A DNA stretch of 10,887 nt, from assembly GCA_902470475.1 (NCBI GenBank), contig CABRGT010000063.1, positions 1 to 10,887 on the forward strand, written 5' to 3'. The stretch is from an uncultured Porphyromonadaceae bacterium (GTDB taxonomy: Bacteria; Bacteroidota; Bacteroidia; Bacteroidales; Muribaculaceae). Below are positions 1 through 6,136 of this stretch, in pieces. The first letter of the stretch is position 1; each line of letters starts with the position of its first letter. The notes under the pieces are model-generated. The model ran no database searches, was not told the origin of the DNA, and saw nothing but the letters and a program-made list of their open reading frames with translations. Both the position numbers and the translations under genes were made by a program.

Positions 1-141
1 TTCGCCGAAATGATCCGCGACGGCCTGTTTCAGGTCGGTGCCGCCGACAAGGTCGGCCATGAAATGGGCCGCCGCGGGATTCTCGTGGAGCAGTTGAGCT
101 ATTTCAGCTTCGAGCTGCAGGGGGTGTTGTGTGTTTTCCAT
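1..141 (-). CDS. Hypothetical protein, N-terminal 47 codons only
   Basis: Reading leftward from the ATG at 141, the frame stays open to the window edge and gives 47 residues starting MENTQHPLQLEAEIAQLL and ending VADHFGE. There is no signal peptide or membrane segment. The fragment is acidic, rich in Ala, Leu and Glu, and probably helical (EAEIAQLLHENPAAAHFMADLV), so a small cytosolic protein is likely. I do not recognise the family and propose no function. The start is supported by the position of a Bacteroidetes-type promoter 45-79 bases upstream (186-220) and by the AT-rich leader between them, which has no Shine-Dalgarno sequence, as is usual in this phylum. The gene is separated from the prenyl synthase by 321 bases and appears to be its own transcription unit. 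The C-terminus lies outside the window. Confidence 0.7.
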   Translation of the reverse strand, partial: MENTQHPLQLEAEIAQLLHENPAAAHFMADLVGGTDLKQAVADHFGE

Positions 142-176
142 AGTTTTTTGATTTAGATAAGAAGGTTTGTTTTGTG

Positions 177-202
177 TTTGCGTTGCAAAGTTACAACGCA
201 AA
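177..202. repeat. Perfect 9-bp inverted repeat framing the -7 box
   Basis: The arms TTTGCGTTG (177-185) and CAACGCAAA (194-202) are exact reverse complements. They are separated by eight bases that are precisely the -7 box of the minus-strand promoter. The placement suits a repressor operator that occludes the polymerase. The downstream arm would also form part of the initially transcribed region. A binding protein is not known; the operator role is inference. Confidence 0.55.
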
Positions 203-220
203 TTTTATTTACGCAAGAAA
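186..220 (-). promoter_or_regulatory. Bacteroidetes-type promoter for the leftmost hypothetical gene
   Basis: On the minus strand the -7 box TAACTTTG (193-186) matches TAnnTTTG exactly. Twenty bases upstream is a -33-like TTG within TTTCTTG (220-214). The predicted transcription start near 179 leaves a leader of roughly 38 bases before the ATG at 141. The same TTG-N20-box spacing recurs in front of the prenyl synthase and susC. Confidence 0.65.
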
Positions 221-306
221 AATCACAAAAAAATTTCAACTTTGATTGAATTTTTAACAATTAAGCCGGAGACGGAAGCGAAATATGGGCGTAATAGCAT
301 CGTCTG

Positions 307-328
307 CTCCGCAGGCTACCTTGCGGAG
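307..328. other. Hairpin downstream of the prenyl synthase gene
   Basis: CTCCGCA (307-313) pairs with TGCGGAG (322-328). Two further inner pairs, one of them G-T, leave a four-base loop CTAC. The stem lies about 135 bases past the prenyl synthase stop. Neither strand has a T-run after it, so it is not a canonical rho-independent terminator. It could slow RNA decay or be a remnant of a repeat element; it shares the string TTGCGGAG with the hairpin at 9729-9744. Confidence 0.4.
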
Positions 329-358
329 GACATAGTGATCGGGGGTAAGCTATGGACG

Positions 359-445
359 GGAGCGTCGGCAGCGCAGGCGAGACGACTGCGGTCTCGGTAC
401 TGCGGCGGTTACCCGGTGCGTCGGCGGCGAAGGCGAGACGCCTGC
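359..445. repeat. Imperfect 31-base direct repeat, two copies 56 bases apart
   Basis: Copies at 359-389 and 415-445 agree at 27 of 31 positions. They share the core GCGTCGGC followed by GGCGAGACG. The second copy contains CGGCGAAGGCGAG, which recurs exactly at 9742-9754 after an unrelated gene. The second copy begins 18 bases past the stop codon of the prenyl synthase, in its 3' untranslated region. This may be a small dispersed intergenic repeat family; two loci in one window is only suggestive. Confidence 0.5.
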
Positions 446-462
446 TGTTCCTGTTGTCCCGG

Positions 463-1437
463 TCAGTGGTCGCGGGAGATGATGAAGTCGAAGAGGCTGG
501 CGAGATGGGCGGAAGCCTCGCAGGCGGGCAGGCGGTCGAGATGGGTCCGGGCCTGGGCGCGCAGGGCGGTCATGCGGTCGTAGGCGTAGTCGATGCCGCC
601 GCATTCGCGGGCTATGCGGGTTAGCTCGGCTATCTGGTCGTCGTCGAGTTCGGGTATGCCCTGCGATGCGAGCATTGCCTCGGCCCGGGGGGCCTTGCCG
701 GATTCGATGACATGGAGAAGCGGCAGGGTGACCTTGCCCTCGCGGAGATCGTTGCCGGTGGGCTTCCCTACTTTTCCGGAATCGAAGTAATCGAAAATGT
801 CGTCGCGGATCTGGAAGCACAGCCCCAGGAGGCGGGCCACCTCGGCGAGGGTCTCGGTGGCGTCGGACGGAGCGTTGACGGCATAGCAGCCCACGCGGGC
901 GCATGCCACAAAGAGGGATGCGGTCTTGTGGTCGATGACTTTAAAATACGAGGTCTCGGTCTGCGTGTGCTCGCGGGCGTTGTATATCTGATCGATCTCT
1001 CCGAGCGAAAGCAATTTTCCCAAATTGCCGATAGCCTCGATGATGCGTACGTCGCCGGTATCGATGGCGCGCTGGAGTGAGGTCGACACAAAAAAATCGC
1101 CTACCAGGACGGCGATATGGTTGTCCCACACGGCGTTGATGGTAGGGCGGTTGCGGCGCAGCTTAGAATCGTCCACGACATCGTCGTGGATCAGGGACGC
1201 GTTGTGAAGGAGCTCGACAGCGGCGGCGGCGTTGAGCACGCGTTCGTCGACCGGCCCGAACATGCCTGCGCAGAGCATGACGAGGATAGGGCGGATCTGC
1301 TTGCCTTTGGAGGTCAGATAGCCTTCAATGACGGTGTCCATCAGCGGATTACCGGACGACAAACGGGCGCGTATCAGGGCATTGAGCCGCTCGATGTCGC
1401 TCCGGAGATGTATTTTGATGGTGTCTAACGCGTTCAT
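463..1437 (-). CDS. Long-chain all-trans polyprenyl diphosphate synthase
   Basis: This is a 324-residue cytosolic isoprenyl chain-elongating enzyme (IspB/HepT/SdsA type). It condenses isopentenyl diphosphate units onto an allylic primer, in this phylum chiefly for the menaquinone side chain. Visible motifs are GKQIRP at residues 45-50 (diphosphate contact), the first aspartate-rich motif DDVVD at 85-89 followed by RR, KTAS at 171-174, and the second aspartate-rich motif DDIFD at 212-216 followed by GKPTGND at 225-230. The residue five places before the first motif is Ala80; a small side chain there is typical of long-chain enzymes, so a product of C30 or longer is likely but the exact length cannot be read. 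An in-frame ATG at 1488 would add 17 residues. It was rejected because the promoter -7 box (1455-1462) lies between the two ATGs, leaving a leader of only about 10 bases before the ATG at 1437. All catalytic motifs are intact. The gene is monocistronic by context. Confidence 0.93.
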   Translation of the reverse strand: MNALDTIKIHLRSDIERLNALIRARLSSGNPLMDTVIEGYLTSKGKQIRPILVMLCAGMFGPVDERVLNAAAAVELLHNASLIHDDVVDDSKLRRNRPTINAVWDNHIAVLVGDFFVSTSLQRAIDTGDVRIIEAIGNLGKLLSLGEIDQIYNAREHTQTETSYFKVIDHKTASLFVACARVGCYAVNAPSDATETLAEVARLLGLCFQIRDDIFDYFDSGKVGKPTGNDLREGKVTLPLLHVIESGKAPRAEAMLASQGIPELDDDQIAELTRIARECGGIDYAYDRMTALRAQARTHLDRLPACEASAHLASLFDFIISRDH

Positions 1438-1454
1438 TCGTACGAAATATGGCG

Positions 1455-1489
1455 CAAAGATAGCAAAAAATCGGGATACTGACAACAAA
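1455..1489 (-). promoter_or_regulatory. Bacteroidetes-type promoter of the polyprenyl synthase
   Basis: The minus strand has TTTGTTG (1489-1483), a 20-base spacer, and TATCTTTG (1462-1455), a perfect TAnnTTTG box. The predicted start near 1448 gives an almost leaderless mRNA with about 10 bases before the ATG at 1437. The promoter begins 8 bases past the left end of the susF terminator, so the enzyme gene is insulated from the sus cassette. Confidence 0.75.
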
Positions 1490-1497
1490 GAACGTGA

Positions 1498-1531
1498 AAA
1501 GCGCCCGGGGCGTCGGGGCCTCGGGCGCTTT
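1498..1531 (-). terminator. Rho-independent terminator of the sus cassette
   Basis: A perfect 10-bp GC-rich stem, AAAGCGCCCG (1498-1507) with CGGGCGCTTT (1522-1531), encloses a 14-base loop. On the minus strand it ends in TTTTC, 20 bases after the susF stop codon. The T-run is short and partly in the stem, and it is followed by ACGTTCTTTG. On the plus strand the tail is TTTGATATT, so weak bidirectional action is possible, although no plus-strand gene needs it. Confidence 0.8.
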
Positions 1532-1550
1532 GATATTCACAGCAGGGTGA

Positions 1551-3026
1551 TTATTCGAAAGTGACTGTGTAGGGGAGCTGGTCGAGGTGTACGGTCACCT
1601 TGTAGGTGCCTGCACCGGGAGCGGGAATGTTGGCGGGATTGCCGTCTTCAGCCTTTGTGACGAGGCAGTCGGCAGCGCCGCCCATCTGGATATCCCAGCC
1701 GTTGTTGCACTGGATCTTGAACTCACCGGCCTTGAGGGTCATGGTGGCGGTCCAGGTGAGGAAGTCGGCCGAGGGAGTCAGGGGAGTTGCAGCGTCCCAT
1801 CCGGCGGGAGTCGCGTCGCCGATAAGACCGATCGCGGTGACGGGGGTCAGCTTGTAGGTGAGCGAAGCGGTGTTGGCCTCGGCCCAGTAGAGACCGTCGG
1901 CACCGGCGTTGATGTTGCCTGCGCCGCCGTCGTTGGACAGCTGGCCTTCCTCGGCGCCCATGCCGAAGTTGACACCGTCCCAGTTGGGAGCGGAGGTAAA
2001 CTTGAATTCACCGTTGAGGTGAGCGAAACCGAAGTAGTTGCTGTAGTCGATGGTCGAGAGCAGCTGCGAAGCGGTCTGGCTCCAGCCGTTGGAGTTGCCG
2101 GGGGTGTAGAGATTCTCGATAGCGAGCGAGAAGTCGTAGGTCATATCCTCCATGTTGATGGTCAGCAGGTAGGGACCGGTGACGTTGAGACAGCCGGCCT
2201 GTGCTTCGGCATCGTCTGTGGAAGCCATGAGAAGACCGGTGAGCGATTCGTCGCCGTTGACCTCGACGCCGAACTGAGTGTCGGCACCCGAAACCCAGTC
2301 GCCGGTAACGAAGGTCGACTCGGGGATGATCTTCCACCACCAGCCTTCGGTAACGTCGAACTTGAACGTGAATACGGGATCGTCATACGGGCTCAGGTCG
2401 GAGTGGTTGAGCTTGATGGCCTTGGTGACCTCCCAGTCGCAGGCGGTGCCTACGAGGTAGTAGCTGTCCTCGATGACGAGGTCGCTCGGGAAAGGCAGCA
2501 CATTCATGGCGTAGGGACCGTAGTAGGTGTCCGGACCGCCGATGCGGGCTTCCTGGGCGGCAGCGGCGTCGCCGCCAACGGTATAGAGGCTATAGCGGAG
2601 CTGAACAGCCTTGGCCTTGGGGCCCTTGGAGATGTTCTTGTAATAAACACCCTGGAGGGCATCGGGGGAGGCTACGATGTTGTAGAGTGTGCCTTCCTCG
2701 TTGGCGGGCTCAACCGCGGCCACGAACGAGCCGGCGCCTGCGAAGCTTGCGTCCTTGGCTACTTCGACAACGGCCTTATAGGTGTAGTTCACGAGGTTGG
2801 GGGCTGCCACAGTGGCGAGGACGATATTCTCGTTGGCATCGTTGAGGCCCTTGAGGTCGTATGTGTCGGCAGCAACGATAGCGTCGGTCACGGTGACGTC
2901 GGCGGCCTGCAGCACTGTGCCCTGAGCATTGGTCTGAGGTGCGGGATTCGGCTCCTCGTAGTTGTCGCAGGACACGAATCCGAAGCTCAGAAGAGCGGTC
3001 AGACCATAGATTGCATATTTTTTCAT
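1551..3026 (-). CDS. susF: SusF/SusE-family surface glycan-binding lipoprotein, three binding domains
   Basis: This 491-residue protein starts with a lipoprotein signal peptide ending FVSC (lipidated Cys20). The next residues, DNYEE, are acidic like the surface-export signal of Bacteroidetes lipoproteins. An Ig-like SusE-type N-domain (about 25-178) is followed by three beta-sandwich carbohydrate-binding-like domains. Domain a is about 188-302, opening YYLVGTACDW and holding the triple Trp 229-231. Domain b is about 305-396, opening LYTPGNSNGW. Domain c is about 397-491, opening IGLIGDATPAGWD and with GEFKIQCNNGWDIQMGG. Length and domain count fit B. thetaiotaomicron SusF (485 residues, three sites) better than SusE. 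It is last in the cassette and would hold polysaccharide at the cell surface near the SusCD transporter; it has no enzymatic motif. The ATG at 3026 is chosen because it opens the MKKYAIYG signal sequence. The preceding 76-base gap contains a strong hairpin that may set its dose relative to susE. The starch ligand is inferred from synteny only. Confidence 0.85.
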   Translation of the reverse strand: MKKYAIYGLTALLSFGFVSCDNYEEPNPAPQTNAQGTVLQAADVTVTDAIVAADTYDLKGLNDANENIVLATVAAPNLVNYTYKAVVEVAKDASFAGAGSFVAAVEPANEEGTLYNIVASPDALQGVYYKNISKGPKAKAVQLRYSLYTVGGDAAAAQEARIGGPDTYYGPYAMNVLPFPSDLVIEDSYYLVGTACDWEVTKAIKLNHSDLSPYDDPVFTFKFDVTEGWWWKIIPESTFVTGDWVSGADTQFGVEVNGDESLTGLLMASTDDAEAQAGCLNVTGPYLLTINMEDMTYDFSLAIENLYTPGNSNGWSQTASQLLSTIDYSNYFGFAHLNGEFKFTSAPNWDGVNFGMGAEEGQLSNDGGAGNINAGADGLYWAEANTASLTYKLTPVTAIGLIGDATPAGWDAATPLTPSADFLTWTATMTLKAGEFKIQCNNGWDIQMGGAADCLVTKAEDGNPANIPAPGAGTYKVTVHLDQLPYTVTFE

Positions 3027-3051
3027 ATCTGTGTTATCGATTTTTAGTACC

Positions 3052-3092
3052 GTCCGCCGCGGAGGCGCCCTTCGGGGACGCCTCCGGCGGAC
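3052..3092 (-). other. Stable intercistronic hairpin between susE and susF
   Basis: GTCCGCCG...GAGGCG on the left pairs with CGCCTC...CGGCGGAC on the right. There is a two-base bulge in the left arm, a one-base bulge in the right, and a CCC/GGG apex around TTCG (CGAA on the transcribed strand), so about 17 pairs in total. It begins 10 bases past the susE stop. The transcript continues GGTACTAAAAATCG with no T-run, so full termination is unlikely. Protection of the susC-susE mRNA from 3' decay, or partial attenuation of susF, are plausible roles. Confidence 0.7.
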
Positions 3093-3102
3093 CGGCAGGT
3101 AT

Positions 3103-4374
3103 TTACTTTAATGCAAAGCTGACTGTCTTGGTGTTGGTGTCCACAGTCATCTGGATGGTCGACTCTTCGGTCAGATCGAAGGCCCAGTTGCCCTTGCCGC
3201 TTACGTAGCCGCCGTTGAACACACCGCCGCTGAAGCTGCTGGCGACGTCGCCGTCATTGGCCTGCGGGCCGATTTGGGTGGGATTGTCCCAGTCGTCCTC
3301 GGTGAGTTCGAGAGCGAAGCGGAAGTTGAGGTGACCGGCGGGAGCTGTGAAAGTACCGGTATAGACGCCGCTGCCGTCAGTGTCGGCGAGACGGTAATCC
3401 TTGTAATTGGCCTCCTCGGAGATACCCGGAGCCTTCCAGCCCGAGATCGAGCCTACCAGGTAGATGTACTTGGTGACGGTGACGGTGTGCTCGCCTTCGT
3501 ACATGTCGACAAGGATATTGTTCATGTCGCTCATGTTGACGACGATCGTCATCTTGCCGCCGGGCCAGTTGGGGAAGTTGAACGAGCCCTTGCCCTTGAC
3601 AGCGGTGCCGGCGAACGAGCCGTCGACAAATTCGTAGTCGACAGGATTGTCATCGACCTGCGAGCCATAGGAATCGTCGTCCCAGCCGGTGAGCTGAGTG
3701 TAGAAGCGGAACATGGCGCTGCCGGCGGGGATGTCGAACACGCCGGTGTAAACCTTCGAACCGATGCCGTCGGCGGGTTCGGAGAGAGTCCATTCGGCAT
3801 AGTGGGCGGCATTACCCTCGGTGGGACCGGCCCAGCCTTCGGGAGCACCGACGAGGTAGATCACGCCGGGTACGGGCACTGCGAAGTAAGGACGCAGAGC
3901 GTTGTACGAAACGACGTTGGATGTGATCAGCGAGCTTTCGACGCCGGTGAGCTGAGCCACAGCGCGGAAGTAGATCTTAGCGGTCTGTCCGGCGCCGTAG
4001 GCGGCGTTATATGCGTCGGCATCCTCGATACCCTGAAGGTTGAGAAGACCCAGGGCCACGTCGGACTGCTTGACCTGCAGCTTCGCGGAGGTCGCGGTGA
4101 CGGTGGCGAGATCGACAGAGCTGGTGAAAGCTTCGTCGAGGGCCATCTGCATCGAGTACTGTGTGACGGCCGAGTAGCCGTAGTCGGGCTGCGAGCAGGT
4201 GAACTCCAGCACGCTGCTGCGTGCGTCGGAGAGCTCTATGTACTGGTCCTGCATCTGAGGCACGTTGAGCTTGAACTCCGTCGGTGCCTGATATACAGGG
4301 TCGCGGTCTTGCTCGCAGGAGGTGAAACCGGCTGCGAGAGCCGCCAAGGCCAGGAATATTGAAAGTTTTTTCAT
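3103..4374 (-). CDS. susE: SusE-family surface glycan-binding lipoprotein, two duplicated binding domains
   Basis: This 423-residue protein has a lipoprotein signal peptide (MKKLSIFLALAALAAGFTSC) with lipidated Cys20, followed by acidic EQDRD. The N-terminal SusE-type Ig-like domain spans about 25-165 and contains the PTEFKLN strand common at this place. Two carbohydrate-binding-like domains follow, about 171-292 and 303-423. They are clear duplicates: IYLVGAPEGW against IYLVGSISGW, KVYTGVFDIPAG against GVYTGTFTAPAG, and KGKGSFNF against SGKGNWAF. Aromatic residues in each (W181, W231, W270; W313, W362, W397) are candidates for sugar stacking. Two domains match the architecture of B. thetaiotaomicron SusE (387 residues). 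It starts 21 bases after the susD stop, with AAAGGA a few bases upstream of the ATG, and is probably co-transcribed with susC and susD. It should sit on the outer face of the outer membrane and bind polysaccharide. Ligand identity cannot be read from the sequence. Confidence 0.83.
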   Translation of the reverse strand: MKKLSIFLALAALAAGFTSCEQDRDPVYQAPTEFKLNVPQMQDQYIELSDARSSVLEFTCSQPDYGYSAVTQYSMQMALDEAFTSSVDLATVTATSAKLQVKQSDVALGLLNLQGIEDADAYNAAYGAGQTAKIYFRAVAQLTGVESSLITSNVVSYNALRPYFAVPVPGVIYLVGAPEGWAGPTEGNAAHYAEWTLSEPADGIGSKVYTGVFDIPAGSAMFRFYTQLTGWDDDSYGSQVDDNPVDYEFVDGSFAGTAVKGKGSFNFPNWPGGKMTIVVNMSDMNNILVDMYEGEHTVTVTKYIYLVGSISGWKAPGISEEANYKDYRLADTDGSGVYTGTFTAPAGHLNFRFALELTEDDWDNPTQIGPQANDGDVASSFSGGVFNGGYVSGKGNWAFDLTEESTIQMTVDTNTKTVSFALK

Positions 4375-4395
4375 TGTGTTGTCCTTTTTTCAGTA

Positions 4396-6108
4396 TTAAT
4401 AGCCGGGGTTCTGGGTATAGCCGTTGGTCGTTACGACGGTAGCCGGCAGAGGATATACGTTGAAGTTCTGGGGATAGTCAGCGCCGTTGAGCACCTTGTT
4501 CTTCCAGTTCCAGGTGTAGCCCGAGATCCACTTGCCGTAGCGGATGAGGTCGGTGCGGCGGTTGCACTCGGAGTAGAGTTCGCGGCAGCGCTCGTTCTGC
4601 AGCTCGGTAAGATTGATCGCAGTGTAGGCGGGCATGCCTGCGCGCTCACGGATGTAGTTGGTGTACTCGAGAGCCTTGGCCTGCGAGCCGGCACCGTGAA
4701 GGGCGGCCTCGGCGGCGGAGAGGTAGATCTCGGCCAGACGGATCATGCCGTAGTCGATACCCAGCGGGTCGACGGCAGCGGGCGAGAGAGCCTCGTCGAT
4801 GTCGCCTTCGTCGTTGATGTACCAGTTGGAGAACTTGACGGCAAGGAAGCCGTTGTTGCCCCAAGCGGCCTGGGTGAATTCCTCGTTGTTGATGTTGAAG
4901 CCGTCGGCGGCAGTTTTCCACATCTTCGTACGGAGGTCAGGCGAGTAGGTGTAGTCGCTGTTCCACTCGAAGATCTCGACGAACTGGCGGCGTGCGCTCA
5001 TACACTTCCAGCCGTTGCCCGAGTTATACTCGGCCTGGGTGCAGGAGAATGTCGCGTCGGAGGGAGCGTCGCCGATCCACGCGTTGCACATGAAGCCGCC
5101 GTTGGCGTAGCTCTTGAGGCCGACGCCGAGGGCATTGAGGGTCATCGATTCCTGGGGAATGTTCCAGATGATCTCGTTGATGTCGCTTGCACCGCCGATG
5201 GTGAAGTCCTTGTTGTTGTAACCGAAGTTCTGGTGGTATGCGTTGCAGAGACCGGAGTTCTGGAAGCCGCCGTGACCGAGACGGGCGATGATAGCCTCGG
5301 CGTGGTCGTAGCAGTCCTTCCAGCGTTCGGTGCCGGTGTAGACCTCAGCGTTGAGATAGAACTTGACGAGGAGGGCCTCAGCCACGTCGAGACCTACGTA
5401 GCCGTAGGGGGGACGGTTCTGGGGATCGTTGGCCTTGTACCATGCCACGATGTCCTCGAGTTCGTCAGTGACGCGGTTGAACACCATGCGGCGGCCTTCG
5501 GCGAAATCGGAGCTGAGCTGCGGAGGCACGGAGCCGATCTTGACATCGTCGCCTGCCCAGGGCACATTGCCGTAGCAGTCGATCAGATAGAAATAGCAGC
5601 CTGCGCGGAGGATGCGGGCCTGGCGGTCGAATTCAGCCTTGAGGGCGATGTCCTCGTCGGTGGTGCACTGGAAATCGGACTGGATGAAGTTGTTGCACAG
5701 GCCGACATTAACCATGAGGCGGGAGTACACGCCCATGACGACGCCGTTGTTAGTAGCGGGATAGCCGTACTGGAAGTTGGCGTCGATAGCGTCGGCCGAG
5801 GGAAGCCAGTTGGCCTCGTCGGTGGGGATTTCCTCGAGGTTGAAGACAGCGCGCTGGAAGGTGGACATACCGCCGTCCATCGAAGTCAGGATGTTCGAAC
5901 CGTCGGAGTTGGTACCGTAGCCGTAGGTCGCGAAGTCCTGGTATACGAACGCGATGGTGCGCGCCATATACTCACGCGGATCCTGATGGAAGGTACCTGG
6001 CGTGATATCGTTCGGCGAGGTCGGCAGCAGGTCGAGGTCGCCCGTGCATGAGCTGAGAGCCACACCGACTGCAAGACCGGCCGTCAGAATGATCTTATTG
6101 AGTTTCAT
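4396..6108 (-). CDS. susD: SusD/RagB-family surface glycan-binding lipoprotein
   Basis: This 570-residue protein is the lid and primary ligand-binding partner of the SusC channel. The signal peptide ends LSSC (lipidated Cys21). SusD family hallmarks are visible along its length: the NLEEIPTDEANW region at 90-101, the helical TPR-like core with ARILRAGCYFYLIDCYGNVPW at 164-184, NEIIWNIPQES at 311-321, MIRLAEIYLSAAEAAL at 455-470, NYIRERAG at 484-491, and ERCRELYSECNRRTDLIRYG at 506-525. It ends in the family-typical NPGY. Length is close to SusD (551). W101 and the other aromatics around it could line the ligand site, but alignment to SusD is needed to equate residues. The gene starts 28 bases after susC, and the complex is expected to be two SusC and two SusD in the outer membrane. 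There is no truncation and no frameshift. Starch or another alpha-glucan is favoured because genes E and F follow, but RagB/SusD proteins serve many ligands. Confidence 0.93.
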   Translation of the reverse strand: MKLNKIILTAGLAVGVALSSCTGDLDLLPTSPNDITPGTFHQDPREYMARTIAFVYQDFATYGYGTNSDGSNILTSMDGGMSTFQRAVFNLEEIPTDEANWLPSADAIDANFQYGYPATNNGVVMGVYSRLMVNVGLCNNFIQSDFQCTTDEDIALKAEFDRQARILRAGCYFYLIDCYGNVPWAGDDVKIGSVPPQLSSDFAEGRRMVFNRVTDELEDIVAWYKANDPQNRPPYGYVGLDVAEALLVKFYLNAEVYTGTERWKDCYDHAEAIIARLGHGGFQNSGLCNAYHQNFGYNNKDFTIGGASDINEIIWNIPQESMTLNALGVGLKSYANGGFMCNAWIGDAPSDATFSCTQAEYNSGNGWKCMSARRQFVEIFEWNSDYTYSPDLRTKMWKTAADGFNINNEEFTQAAWGNNGFLAVKFSNWYINDEGDIDEALSPAAVDPLGIDYGMIRLAEIYLSAAEAALHGAGSQAKALEYTNYIRERAGMPAYTAINLTELQNERCRELYSECNRRTDLIRYGKWISGYTWNWKNKVLNGADYPQNFNVYPLPATVVTTNGYTQNPGY

Positions 6109-6136
6109 ATAGAATTTTCTGATAATTGGTTAATGG

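Larger units (their letters stand above)
142..462. other. Intergenic region between prenyl synthase and the hypothetical gene
   Basis: This 321-base stretch carries no convincing gene. It has two parts. Bases 142-275 are AT-rich and hold the promoter of the leftmost gene. Bases 276-462 are GC-rich and hold a hairpin (307-328) and an imperfect direct repeat (359-445), both listed separately. Open frames crossing the GC-rich half on either strand lack a plausible start context and overlap the prenyl synthase gene, so they are shadows of its codon structure. No T-run follows any stem here, so no clear terminator for the prenyl synthase is visible. Confidence 0.6.

Noticed and set aside
359..445. 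The GC-rich direct repeat as a CRISPR array
   Set aside because: There are only two imperfect copies, the spacing of 56 with a 25-base gap is not repeated, and no cas gene is present.
167..583. A 138-codon plus-strand frame across the 142-462 gap into the prenyl synthase 3' end
   Set aside because: It crosses an AT-rich promoter region and a repeat, has low-complexity Arg-rich content, and its 3' half is antisense to the enzyme gene.
1587..3047. A 486-codon plus-strand open frame opposite susF, with similar long frames opposite susE (3274-4362), susD (4696-6051) and susC (7853-9172)
   Set aside because: These arise because the sense genes rarely use TTA, CTA and TCA codons, which are stops in that antisense register. 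Their products are Gly/Val-rich with no domain or signal, and no promoter or start context is present.
3052..3092. The susE-susF hairpin as a rho-independent terminator
   Set aside because: No T-run follows the stem on the minus strand; the downstream bases are GGTACTAAAAATCG, and susF lacks any promoter of its own that I can see.
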